From an uncultured Lachnospiraceae bacterium (GTDB lineage Bacteria > Bacillota > Clostridia > Lachnospirales > Lachnospiraceae): DNA of 49,098 nucleotides. A program made the translations under genes and the position numbers. A model generated the notes under the pieces. The model worked only from the letters and a program-made list of their open reading frames with translations, ran no database searches and was not told the DNA's origin. Shown piece after piece: positions 16,821 to 24,549 of this stretch (position 1 is the stretch's first letter; every line of letters starts with the position of its first letter). The stretch spans positions 1 through 49,098 of the forward strand of contig CANRJG010000013.1 of assembly GCA_947630875.1 (NCBI GenBank). The letters are read 5' to 3'.

Positions 16821-16849
16821 ACGATACTCTTTTTTTCCAAAAATGTCAA
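16821..16849 (-). promoter_or_regulatory. Predicted fabF promoter
   Basis: On the minus strand a perfect TTGACA (16844-16849) and TATCGT (16821-16826) are 17 bases apart, with a 50-base leader to the ATG. I see no clear FapR-type palindrome next to it. Confidence 0.55.
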
Positions 16850-16881
16850 TGACTGTAAGGAATCAGGCCGCACTAATTTAC

Positions 16882-16910
16882 TGGACAAACGGCCCTTACT
16901 GTGCTATATT
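16882..16910 (+). promoter_or_regulatory. Promoter of tRNA-Gly
   Basis: TGGACA (16882-16887) and TATATT (16905-16910) with a 17-base spacer and an extended -10 TG; the tRNA begins 18 bases after the -10 box. Confidence 0.65.
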
Positions 16911-16928
16911 AATAAAGTGAAAATACAA

Positions 16929-16999
16929 GCAGGCGTAGTTCAATGGCAGAATATCAGCTTCCCAAGCTGAATACGCGGGTTCGATTCCCGTCGCCTGCT
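16929..16999 (+). tRNA. tRNA-Gly (anticodon CCC)
   Basis: Cloverleaf drawn by eye: acceptor GCAGGCG with CGCCTGC, anticodon stem TCAGC/GCTGA around the loop TTCCCAA, and T-arm GCGGG TTCGATT CCCGT. The anticodon is CCC. The discriminator base is T and CCA is not encoded. Confidence 0.95.
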
Positions 17000-17004
17000 T
17001 TTTT

Positions 17005-17035
17005 AAAGCCCTGCGGCAAGCAGGGCTTTTTATAT
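17005..17035 (+). terminator. Terminator of tRNA-Gly
   Basis: A 10-bp perfect stem AAAGCCCTGC (17005-17014) with GCAGGGCTTT (17020-17029) and five-base loop, followed by T's, directly after the tRNA. Confidence 0.9.
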
Positions 17036-17078
17036 GCAGCAGTTGAAGTACAGTCGGGAGATTTATGCCGGAAAAATG

Positions 17079-17124
17079 AAAATCCGAATCCGTTTCCGCT
17101 CAGGGAAACAGGTTCGGATTTTTG
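17079..17124. terminator. Terminator of tRNA-Leu (bidirectional)
   Basis: A long, slightly imperfect stem (17079-17097 with 17103-17123, key parts AATCCGAA and TTCGGATT) just downstream of tRNA-Leu on the minus strand. T-rich tails lie on both sides. Confidence 0.85.
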
Positions 17125-17127
17125 TCA

Positions 17128-17207
17128 TGCAGGTAACAGGACTCGAACCTGCACGGTCTCCCACCAGAACCTAAATCTGGCGCGTCTGCCAATTCCGCCA
17201 TACCTGC
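17128..17207 (-). tRNA. tRNA-Leu (anticodon TAG)
   Basis: On the minus strand the acceptor arms GCAGGTA and TACCTGC pair. The anticodon stem CCAGA/TCTGG surrounds a loop with TAG, there is an extended variable arm (TGGGAGACCGT) as expected for leucine, and the T-arm has GGTTCGAGTCC. CCA is not encoded. Confidence 0.94.
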
Positions 17208-17283
17208 AAAAAAAATAATTTCACGAAAGGAGACGAAGCATTTCCTCGCGTGATCTTTGAAAAGAACGTCTGCCTTCATCCGG

Positions 17284-17760
17284 TCAGCTGTCGCTGTCCG
17301 CAGCAGCGTTCTTTTTTTTCTGATGATCTTCAATAAAAATCTTTCTGGAAATAAAATTATAAATGGTTACCAGTGCCGTGGCAATCACCTTGGAAATATT
17401 GTGGTTGATGCCCATCTGCACCGCAAACAGCCACATCCACAGTTCATTTAATCCCAGCGCAATCAAATTCAGCACAAGGAAAATGGAGAATATGGTTACA
17501 CCTTTGGTATCTTTTCTCTTTTTGAAAACAAAATGCAGACTTAAGATATAGTTAAAGACTGCCGAGATGAGAAAAGCCACAGGCGCTGCCGCCAATACGT
17601 AAAAATCATGGTCTTTGGCGGGCAGCATCAAAGGAAAGAGCCACTGGGTCAACAGGTTCAAACTGCCGATTTCCACAAAAAACGCTGCGACGCCCACGAT
17701 ACCGAAACGGATCATTTGTCGAAACAGCGGGTGACTGGTAATTTTTTTAATGAAAGACAT
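17284..17760 (-). CDS. GtrA-like family membrane protein
   Basis: A 158-residue integral membrane protein with four helices, beginning with the family-typical QMIRFGIVGVAAFFVEI and containing LISAVFNYILSLHFVF and LVTIYNFISRKIFI. GtrA proteins are thought to move polyprenyl-linked sugars across the membrane or otherwise assist surface glycosylation. The lysine-rich tail is cytosolic. It lies 22 bases downstream of plsC in the same orientation. No glycosyltransferase is adjacent, so its partner is unknown. GGAGG is 12 bases before the ATG, a rather long spacing. Confidence 0.88.
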   Translation of the reverse strand: MSFIKKITSHPLFRQMIRFGIVGVAAFFVEIGSLNLLTQWLFPLMLPAKDHDFYVLAAAPVAFLISAVFNYILSLHFVFKKRKDTKGVTIFSIFLVLNLIALGLNELWMWLFAVQMGINHNISKVIATALVTIYNFISRKIFIEDHQKKKNAAADSDS

Positions 17761-17782
17761 GGTTTTAAAATCCTCCGAAAGA

Positions 17783-18517
17783 TCATTGTAATTGTTTGAA
17801 TGATTCTATTTTCTGATTTATCCGGGTATAGACCTCCTGACAGAGGGCGTCGGTGTCGCTCTTTTTCAGCTGGGCCGTTTCGATGGGCTCCAGAAAACTG
17901 ATGTACACCTTTGCGGGCCGGATCCGCGGGAAATGGTCCTCTAAAACAGCGTTGGTATTGTAAACGGCTACCGGAACTACCGGGGCGCCTGCCTTCAGGG
18001 CCACACGGAAGCTGCCGGATTTAAAGGGCAGCAGATTCTGTTCCGTGCGGTTTCTGGTGCCTTCCGGGCAGATGCAGACGGAACAGCCTGCTTTGAGGCG
18101 GCCTGTCATGCCGGCAATTGTGCGCATACTGGATTTCGGATCGTTCCGGTCCAGAAAAATACAGCGGACAAAATACATCCAGAAATTAAGAAAGGGCACC
18201 TTTTTGATTTCAATTTTTGAAACGAAGCCGGAAGGCCGCTTCATGTTGACATAAGTCAGAAGAATGTCAAAAAAACCGCGATGATTCAGGGCATAGAGGG
18301 CCGCTCTGTCTTTGAGCACATGTTCCGTGCCTTCTACAGTGATCTTTGCGCCGGACAGAAACAGGATAATACGGAAAATAAACTGTACGCAGCGCAGGGC
18401 AATCATATCCCGCGTATATCGGTCAAACAGCCCCGCAATCAGAATAACCGGTACCGTAATGACGGAAAACAGAAAGAAAAGAATCACGGCAAAAACGATT
18501 ATGATAGTTCGAATCAT
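17783..18517 (-). CDS. plsC: 1-acyl-sn-glycerol-3-phosphate acyltransferase
   Basis: Makes phosphatidic acid by acylating lysophosphatidic acid, at the inner face of the membrane. I chose ATG 18517 (244 aa), which has GGGAGGTG just upstream and opens with a membrane segment (IIIVFAVILFFLFSVITVPVIL). The longer frame to 18628 adds Arg-rich sequence without a ribosome site. Catalytic block NHRGFFD gives the NHx4D motif, and PEGTRN is the substrate-binding block. First gene of a plsC-gtrA pair behind a good promoter with a leader of about 100 bases. Confidence 0.92.
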   Translation of the reverse strand: MIRTIIIVFAVILFFLFSVITVPVILIAGLFDRYTRDMIALRCVQFIFRIILFLSGAKITVEGTEHVLKDRAALYALNHRGFFDILLTYVNMKRPSGFVSKIEIKKVPFLNFWMYFVRCIFLDRNDPKSSMRTIAGMTGRLKAGCSVCICPEGTRNRTEQNLLPFKSGSFRVALKAGAPVVPVAVYNTNAVLEDHFPRIRPAKVYISFLEPIETAQLKKSDTDALCQEVYTRINQKIESFKQLQ

Positions 18518-18630
18518 CGCACACCTCCCGGATCGGATGAAATGATGCCTGCGGATCATGCGTGCTTTGTGCGCGCGCAATCCTGCCCGCCGCTGAAAAT
18601 CCACGGGGCGGGGTAAAAAGTCTTTCATGC

Positions 18631-18659
18631 ATTATAACAGCTTCGGGTAATTTTTGCAA
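18631..18659 (-). promoter_or_regulatory. Promoter of plsC-gtrA
   Basis: On the minus strand TTGCAA (18654-18659) and a perfect TATAAT (18631-18636) are 17 bases apart. Confidence 0.68.
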
Positions 18660-18722
18660 TCCGGGTGTATATTGTTCTTCCGCCGCGCATATATTACAGC
18701 AAATGCAAGGAGGACAAAGCAG

Positions 18723-20285
18723 TTGGAGTTATTGAAAAAAAACATAAATATGTGCAGAAATAAGCAGGAAATGACGACGCAGATTTCGGAAAATGAAGAT
18801 GTGAATCTGCCCGATTATATGCCGGATATTGAAAAAATCGTGCAGGAGACGGGTGAGATTATTCCGGAGAAAGCAGAAGCGCTGTCGGGAAAGGTCCTGA
18901 TCAGCGGTATTCTGAAATACAATCTGCTTTATACCGGGAGCGACGGCCATATTTCCTCCTTTTCAAAAGAAACGCCTTTTGAGGAAGAAGTACATATGCA
19001 GGCGGTGGAGGAACATGACGATGTACGACTGGAAGTCAGCGAGGATAAATTTGAAGTCAGCCTGATCAATTCCAGAAAAATGAATGTGCAGATGATTATC
19101 GGCGTCATGCTGACGGTTACGGAAACCCTGTCGGAAAGCATTCCGGTGGATCTGGAGGATGACGCAGAGATTCAGAAGAAATTCTGTGACCGACAGCTGC
19201 TGCAGCTGAAAATGGCGGGGAAAGATATTTTCCGTTTTCATGACCTGCAGACCCTGCCGAAGGAGAAACCCAATATCGAGGAGGTGATTTATCAGAAAAT
19301 AGAACCGAGAGAAATGGAATTACGCTGCGAGGAAGGGTGTATCAGCATCGACGGACGGATGCATGTATTTGTTCTGTACACGCCGGAGGAGCAAAGCGGA
19401 CTGCCCAACTGGGTGGAGTATGCGTTCCCTGTGCAGGGCAAACTGGACTGCAGCGAGGCCAGGCCCGGCATGATCGCGGATCTGCAGTGGAATCTCTATC
19501 AGCGGACCCTGGAAGTCAAAGAAGACAGCGAAGATGAAGCAAGGCTTTTATCTGCGGACGGCGTCATTGAAGTGGACATGAAGCTGTATGAGGAAGAAGA
19601 AATCCGGCAGCTGGAAGACGTATACAGTACGGAAAAGAAACTGACGCCGCGTCTGCGGCCGGTGCTTTTTTCCGGTCTGCTGATGAAAAATAATTCCGTC
19701 TGCCGTCTGGTCAGAAAAATGAAGGTGACGGAAGAACATGCGCGGCTGCTGCAGATCTGCAATATTGAAGGCGTGGTCAAAACGGAAAAAATCCAGCCCG
19801 GCAATGACATGCTGTCTGCGGAGGGGCATGTGTTTGTAAAAATGCTGTATGTGACAGATGATGAGACCCAGCCGTTTCGTGTGGCAAAAGGCGTGCTGTC
19901 CTTCCATCATGATATGGAAGCGCCGCAGATGAACGAAACCTGCAGCTACCGCGTCCGGCCGCTGATTGAATCGATTTCGGCCAATATGGCGGATCTCAAC
20001 GAAATAGAAATCCATGTACAAATTGCAATGGATGTGATAGTATTCGATTATATGCAGGTAAATCTTATGGATTCCGTAGAGGAAACGCCTATTTCCAAAG
20101 AAGAAATGAGAAATATGCCGGGGATGGTCGGTTATATTGTGGGAGAGGGCGAAAGCCTCTGGGATATTGCAAAACGGTATTACACAACGGTAGCTGAGAT
20201 ACAGAAGACAAATCAGCTGCCGGAAGAAGAGGTACACACAGGACAGAAAATCCTGATTACGAAACGAGCGGCAAAGGGTGCATAA
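18723..20285 (+). CDS. SPOCS (DUF3794) and LysM domain protein, spore-coat type
   Basis: A 520-residue protein with DUF3794/SPOCS domains over most of its length and a C-terminal LysM domain (YIVGEGESLWDIAKRYYTT...TGQKILI). I start it at TTG 18723, nine bases after AAGGAGG; the frame extends upstream without a ribosome site. SPOCS domains occur in spore coat and cortex-related proteins such as SpoVID, CotE-interacting and clostridial coat proteins; LysM binds peptidoglycan. The N-terminal NLPDYMPDIEKIVQ block is typical of the clostridial members. It directly abuts ispE. The link to spore envelope assembly is a family inference. Confidence 0.85.
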   Translation: MELLKKNINMCRNKQEMTTQISENEDVNLPDYMPDIEKIVQETGEIIPEKAEALSGKVLISGILKYNLLYTGSDGHISSFSKETPFEEEVHMQAVEEHDDVRLEVSEDKFEVSLINSRKMNVQMIIGVMLTVTETLSESIPVDLEDDAEIQKKFCDRQLLQLKMAGKDIFRFHDLQTLPKEKPNIEEVIYQKIEPREMELRCEEGCISIDGRMHVFVLYTPEEQSGLPNWVEYAFPVQGKLDCSEARPGMIADLQWNLYQRTLEVKEDSEDEARLLSADGVIEVDMKLYEEEEIRQLEDVYSTEKKLTPRLRPVLFSGLLMKNNSVCRLVRKMKVTEEHARLLQICNIEGVVKTEKIQPGNDMLSAEGHVFVKMLYVTDDETQPFRVAKGVLSFHHDMEAPQMNETCSYRVRPLIESISANMADLNEIEIHVQIAMDVIVFDYMQVNLMDSVEETPISKEEMRNMPGMVGYIVGEGESLWDIAKRYYTTVAEIQKTNQLPEEEVHTGQKILITKRAAKGA

Positions 20286-21137
20286 ATGAATACCATACAA
20301 GAGAAGGCATGCGCAAAACTCAATATCGGGCTGGATATTACCGGAAAGAGAGCAGACGGATATCATACGCTGTCCACTGTGATGCACAGTATTGATCTGT
20401 ACGATGTGCTGGACTTTCACAAACAGCCGGACGGCCTTCGAACCTATGAAACGGATGCGGCGTCGCTGCCGATGGATGCAGATAATCTGGTCTGCAAGGC
20501 GGCGTCGCTGTTTTGCGATACATTTCAGATCAGTGAGGGCTTTTCCATTGCACTGCAAAAAAGGATCCCTATGGGGGCGGGGCTGGCCGGGGGCAGTACG
20601 GACGCTGCGGCGGTGCTCAGAGGCCTGAACCGTCTGTTTGATACGAAACAGAGTCCGGCGGCGCTGGCCCGGCTGGCGGAGCCTCTGGGAGCGGATGTGC
20701 CCTACTGTGTCGGCGGCGGGACGGCGCTGGCGGAAGGCACGGGGGAGCGGCTGACAATGCTTCCTTCCTTACCTGCCTGCGGCATACTGCTGGCAAAACC
20801 GGCGGTCAGTATTTCTACGAAATGGGCTTATGATGCGGCAGATCAGAGGGCGCTGACGCATCATCCGGATATGAAAGGCGTGGTGGAAGCGCTGCGGCGG
20901 CAGGATCTGGACGCGATCTGCGCAAAGATGGAAAATGCCTTTGAGCCGGTGGTCATTTCCGCATTTCCGGTAATCGGAGAGATCAAAGCGCAAATGCTGG
21001 AAAACGGCGCGAAAGGCGCGCTGATGACAGGCAGCGGTTCCTGCGTTTTCGGTATTTACACAGACCGGGCGGCTATGGAACGCACAGAAGAAAAAATAAA
21101 AAGCATTTCCTGCGAATTTTTTTACAAAATCTGGTAA
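20286..21137 (+). CDS. ispE: 4-diphosphocytidyl-2-C-methyl-D-erythritol kinase
   Basis: Fourth enzyme step of the MEP isoprenoid route: phosphorylates CDP-methylerythritol at the 2-hydroxyl. A GHMP kinase of 283 aa, with the N-terminal AKLNIGLDITGKRADGYH block, ATP loop MGAGLAGGSTDAAA, and C-terminal TGSGSCVFG. The ATG follows the preceding stop codon at once (TAA ATG), so translation is likely coupled to the SPOCS-LysM gene. Dxs of the same pathway is encoded at 35.5 kb. A strong hairpin follows. Confidence 0.95.
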   Translation: MNTIQEKACAKLNIGLDITGKRADGYHTLSTVMHSIDLYDVLDFHKQPDGLRTYETDAASLPMDADNLVCKAASLFCDTFQISEGFSIALQKRIPMGAGLAGGSTDAAAVLRGLNRLFDTKQSPAALARLAEPLGADVPYCVGGGTALAEGTGERLTMLPSLPACGILLAKPAVSISTKWAYDAADQRALTHHPDMKGVVEALRRQDLDAICAKMENAFEPVVISAFPVIGEIKAQMLENGAKGALMTGSGSCVFGIYTDRAAMERTEEKIKSISCEFFYKIW

Positions 21138-21144
21138 TACTTCC

Positions 21145-21178
21145 TTTGTGACAGCCAAAAGCTGTCACAAACTATTTT
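21145..21178 (+). terminator. Hairpin after ispE, probable terminator
   Basis: A perfect 11-bp stem TTTGTGACAGC (21145-21155) with GCTGTCACAAA (21161-21171) and loop CAAAA. The tail (CTATTTTG) is only partly T-rich, so termination may be incomplete. Confidence 0.55.
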
Positions 21179-21197
21179 GTAAAGGAAATGTATTGCC

Positions 21198-21398
21198 ATG
21201 AAAAAAAGAATCAGGGAATGGACACTTGCACTTTTGATTGCCTGCAGTTTTTTCGGCAGCCCGAAAACCCTTGCCTGGTGGAATCTGCTGTATCCTGCCG
21301 CGGTGTCGGAAGAATGCGGCAAGGAACACAAAACCGGCGGGCGAGGGACCGTCAAACTGCGTTTTTTTGTTGTGGAGTGGCTGCGCTCTTTAAAATGA
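21198..21398 (+). pseudogene. Short exported ORF, probable internally deleted spoIIR remnant
   Basis: A 66-residue frame with an N-terminal signal sequence (WTLALLIACSFFGSP) joined to a tail with WWNLLYP and then VKLRFFVVEWLRSLK. SpoIIR proteins have a signal sequence, a long central domain, then a WWCVLFP-type block and, in some, a VKFF-VEW-type C-terminal end; here the central domain is missing and the two ends are fused in frame. Its place near ispE and before murI also fits, since spoIIR occurs close to ispE in related genomes. SpoIIR triggers SpoIIGA to activate sigma-E, so this product could not act in the normal way. A degenerate AAAGGA lies 12 bases before the ATG. It could instead be an unrelated small secreted protein. 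Confidence 0.45.
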
Positions 21399-21476
21399 TG
21401 GTTGCAAGTTTTGACAAAACAGTTTAATATAAATCAGATTAAGGTTTATGAAGAATAAGAATCAGGAGAGAATCTG

Positions 21477-22298
21477 ATGACTGCAGCAGATGCAAATGCG
21501 CCGGTGGGCGTTTTTGATTCCGGCGTAGGCGGCCTGACCGTGGTACGGGAAATTATGAAGCTTTTGCCCGACGAGCCCATTATTTATTTTGGGGATACCG
21601 CCCGGGTGCCTTACGGAAATAAATCACAGGAAACCATTATCCGCTATTCCCGGCAGATCACAAATTTTTTGCTGGAACAGCATGTCAAGGCCATTGTCGT
21701 GGCCTGTAATACGGCCAGTGCATATGCGCTGGAAGAAATCCGGGACAGCGTTCCGGTGGATATGATCGGTGTGGTGAAGCCCGGGGCGTATGCCGCCTGT
21801 CAGGCCACCAGAAACGGACGGGTCGGCCTCATCGGTACGGAGGGTACCATCCAGTCCCATATTTATTCGAAAATGATTCGGGAAGCTTATCCGGATTATC
21901 ATATATACGCACAGGCATGTCCGCTGTTTGTAAGTCTGGTGGAAGAGTATATGCTGGACGACGAGGTGACCAGAATCATGGCGGGCAGATATCTGAAAAA
22001 CATCAAACAGGCCGGTGTAGACACACTGATTTTAGGATGTACCCATTACCCGCTGCTTTCGCCCCTGCTGCAGGAAGTTATGGGCGGGGACGTGACCCTG
22101 GTCAATCCGGCGTATGAAACGGCAAAAGGGCTGCGGAAGCTGCTGGATAAAAAAGGACTTCGGTTCCACGGGGAAAGCACCGGGGAGAAATACCGGCTGT
22201 TTGTATCGGATACGCCGAAACAGTTCCGGAAATTTGCGGATTACATACTTCCCTGCACGATCGGAGAAGCTACGCAGGTGATGATTGAAGCGTATTAA
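21477..22298 (+). CDS. murI: Glutamate racemase
   Basis: Converts L- to D-glutamate for peptidoglycan stem peptides. Its 273 residues contain the paired active-site cysteines Cys77 (ACNTASA) and Cys188 (LGCTHYP), the Asp14-Ser15 pair in FDSGVGGLTV, and His190. AGGAGA precedes the ATG. A weak promoter may lie in the AT-rich stretch at 21402-21430 (TTGCAA, 17 bases, TAATAT). It ends just before a hairpin shared with the convergent gene. Full length and apparently intact. Confidence 0.95.
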   Translation: MTAADANAPVGVFDSGVGGLTVVREIMKLLPDEPIIYFGDTARVPYGNKSQETIIRYSRQITNFLLEQHVKAIVVACNTASAYALEEIRDSVPVDMIGVVKPGAYAACQATRNGRVGLIGTEGTIQSHIYSKMIREAYPDYHIYAQACPLFVSLVEEYMLDDEVTRIMAGRYLKNIKQAGVDTLILGCTHYPLLSPLLQEVMGGDVTLVNPAYETAKGLRKLLDKKGLRFHGESTGEKYRLFVSDTPKQFRKFADYILPCTIGEATQVMIEAY

Positions 22299-22336
22299 AA
22301 AAGAAGTTTCATTTCTTCGGGAAATGAAACTTCTGA
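22294..22336. terminator. Terminator between murI and the convergent unknown gene
   Basis: A 14-bp stem, AGAAGTTTCATTTC (22302-22315) with GAAATGAAACTTCT (22321-22334), closed by a TTCGG loop. On the minus strand it is followed by a run of T's, so it mainly serves the minus-strand gene. Confidence 0.85.
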
Positions 22337-22358
22337 AAAAATCATGCTGTGTATGCAG

Positions 22359-22808
22359 TCAGCGGTTTATTTTTTTTCGCAGCCTGGCAATCAGTTTCTG
22401 TTTTTTGGGCGGCTGCAGCAGCGCGCCGCGTTCTGCGCGGACCGAGGTAATGTAAATGCCGCTGACGGTTGCCTTTACGGTGGTTTTCACCGGAATGATA
22501 TCAAAGACGGCCTTGTCGGCTACCAGCGAAACGATCTTCGGTCCTACTTTCGCTTTTACAATGGGCATCTTGACCCTTCTTAAATATTTCGGAGACTGCT
22601 GCAGAACGACAGCGGGCAGATCCGCGTCTTTCAAAGGGAGCATTTTTTTGTCAATGACCAGAATGGACATGGTCTGTGCCGCGGCATCCATCTGCTTGCG
22701 CTGCGATTCCTGCTTTTTCTGCATTTTTCTGCCGACGATGCTCAAAACAATAAAGACGGCGAGAACGACTCCGACGATAATCAGTAAAACGGTAAGAAAT
22801 GTACTCAA
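22359..22808 (-). CDS. Unknown single-pass membrane protein
   Basis: A 149-residue protein that I do not recognise. One N-terminal membrane helix (FLTVLLIIVGVVLAVFIVLSIV) is followed by a Lys/Gln-rich linker, a compact beta-rich domain (MSILVIDKKMLPL... to ...GIYITSVRAERG) and a very basic tail (PPKKQKLIARLRKKINR). The topology suggests a cytosolic domain held at the membrane, with a tail that could touch lipid or nucleic acid. Start is TTG 22808, with GGGAG seven bases upstream; an extended -10 promoter (TGTTATAAT, -10 at 22834-22839) lies ahead. It stands alone between murI and cls. Confidence 0.75.
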   Translation of the reverse strand: MSTFLTVLLIIVGVVLAVFIVLSIVGRKMQKKQESQRKQMDAAAQTMSILVIDKKMLPLKDADLPAVVLQQSPKYLRRVKMPIVKAKVGPKIVSLVADKAVFDIIPVKTTVKATVSGIYITSVRAERGALLQPPKKQKLIARLRKKINR

Positions 22809-22937
22809 TTTACAACTCCCTTTCCATAATGATATTATAACAAAGGGTAGTTTAACAAATATTTACAGAATATGCAATCAAAAAATACAGAGAAGGCAGG
22901 CAGATGCGCCGCATTTGCCCGGTGACGGTGGGAAACT

Positions 22938-24404
22938 ATGAGTCAGGTACTGCAGTCGGCTGCAGATGTGCTGTCGTGGATTTTCAGAAATATCATTTTT
23001 ATCAATATCGTGCTGGCGGTACTGATCGTTTTCTTTCAGCGGCGGGAGCCTCAGGCCGTCTGGACCTGGCTGCTGGTGCTGACCTGTCTGCCCATTGCCG
23101 GATTCATTCTTTATATCATCATCGGACAGGATTTCCACAAAAGAAACATGTTTAAAACCAAAGAAATTTCCGATATGGTATCCGCAACGATTTCACAGCA
23201 GCAGACGGCCATCCGGACCCATGCGTATCCGGATCGGAATGAGGAATACAGCGATCTGGTGCTGTACAACCTGGACAGTTCGGGGGCAGTTTTGACCAAT
23301 GATAACCAGGTACAAATCTTAGACGATGGTATGGAAAAAATGCAGTGCCTCAGTGAAGAACTGAAAAAAGCCGAGCATTTTATTCACATTCAGTATTATA
23401 TTATCCGGGACGATGAAGCCTTTGCCATGCTGGAACCGATTCTGATGGAAAAAGTCAGAAGCGGCGTAGAGGTAAGGATTCTTTACGACGATATGGGCTG
23501 CCGCGCCACCAGTCCGAAATTCTGGAAACGGCTGCAGGACGGCGGGATTCGTGTGGCTACCTTTTTCCCGGCCTATCTGAAACGGTTCCAGATGCGGGTC
23601 AATTACCGCAATCACCGCAAGATCGTTGTGATTGATAATAAAATCGGTTTCGTCGGCGGCTTTAATCTGGGAAGGGAATACCTGGGACTTAGCCAGCGCT
23701 TCGGTTACTGGCAGGATCTGCACCTGCGGATTTCGGGCAGCGCGGTGCTGGATCTGGAGAAACGCTTTATTCTGGACTGGAGTTATGCATCCAAGGAAAA
23801 TCTGGTGGCAGAGCACAAATATACGATGCCGGATCCTTCGGTGCATTTTTCCGGCACTACGCCGATGCAGATCATCATATCGGGACCGGATACCAAATAT
23901 CAGAACATTCGGAACAATTATCTGCGGCTGATCAACCGCGCCAAAGGGCATATCTGGATTCAGTCCCCGTATTTCGTCCCGGACGCCGCGATTTTAAGCG
24001 CCCTGCGAATGGCGATTCTTTCCGGTGTGGAAGTCAATGTGCTGATTCCCTGCAAGCCGGATCATATGTTTATTTACTGGGTCACCTATTCCTATATCGG
24101 GGAGCTGATTGAGATCGGCGCCAATTGTTATACATTTAATGATGGATTTCTCCATGGAAAATATGTTTCCGTGGACGCAGAAGCCTGCTGTGTGGGCACG
24201 GCCAACATGGACATTCGCAGCTTCAAACTCAATTTTGAAGTGAATGCGGTGATTTATGATCCGGCGGTGGCCGCGCAGATCGAAGACAATTTCCGGAGGG
24301 TAAGGGATCATGCAACGCAGATTACCCAGACGGGATATGCCCAGCGGGGAACCAAAATCAAAGCCAAAGAGCAGCTCTGCCGTCTGCTTTCGCCGCTGAT
24401 GTAG
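22938..24404 (+). CDS. cls: Cardiolipin synthase (phospholipase D type)
   Basis: Joins two phosphatidylglycerol molecules to make cardiolipin. The 488-residue protein has two N-terminal membrane helices (IIFINIVLAVLIVFFQRREPQ and TWLLVLTCLPIAGFILYIII) and two HKD motifs: NHRKIVVIDNKIGFVGG about midway, and LHGKYVSVDAEACCVGTANMD toward the C-terminus. Start ATG 22938 follows GGTGGGAA. The length and layout are those of Cls/YwnE-type enzymes. It is transcribed alone, divergently from the unknown membrane protein. Confidence 0.94.
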   Translation: MSQVLQSAADVLSWIFRNIIFINIVLAVLIVFFQRREPQAVWTWLLVLTCLPIAGFILYIIIGQDFHKRNMFKTKEISDMVSATISQQQTAIRTHAYPDRNEEYSDLVLYNLDSSGAVLTNDNQVQILDDGMEKMQCLSEELKKAEHFIHIQYYIIRDDEAFAMLEPILMEKVRSGVEVRILYDDMGCRATSPKFWKRLQDGGIRVATFFPAYLKRFQMRVNYRNHRKIVVIDNKIGFVGGFNLGREYLGLSQRFGYWQDLHLRISGSAVLDLEKRFILDWSYASKENLVAEHKYTMPDPSVHFSGTTPMQIIISGPDTKYQNIRNNYLRLINRAKGHIWIQSPYFVPDAAILSALRMAILSGVEVNVLIPCKPDHMFIYWVTYSYIGELIEIGANCYTFNDGFLHGKYVSVDAEACCVGTANMDIRSFKLNFEVNAVIYDPAVAAQIEDNFRRVRDHATQITQTGYAQRGTKIKAKEQLCRLLSPLM

Positions 24405-24473
24405 CGCAACGATGCAGGCATTTTACGGCGGACAGGCCGGAGACTGAACATTTTGTGAACGAAGAAAAAAATC

Positions 24474-24502
24474 TTTTCAATTATTCATATATATGCTATA
24501 AT
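24474..24502 (+). promoter_or_regulatory. Extended -10 promoter of the foldase lipoprotein gene
   Basis: A perfect TATAAT (24497-24502) with TG at the extended -10 position; the -35 box TTTTCA (24474-24479, 17-base spacer) is weak. Confidence 0.7.
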
Positions 24503-24549
24503 GCAAACGATATGCATAAGCATAAGAATCTATCTAAGAGAGGTATGGT

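Noticed and set aside
17212-17250. Hairpin TCACG...CGTGA on the minus strand before tRNA-Leu as a gtrA terminator
   Set aside because: Only a five-base stem plus three internal pairs; it would also cut off the tRNA, so support is too weak to list.
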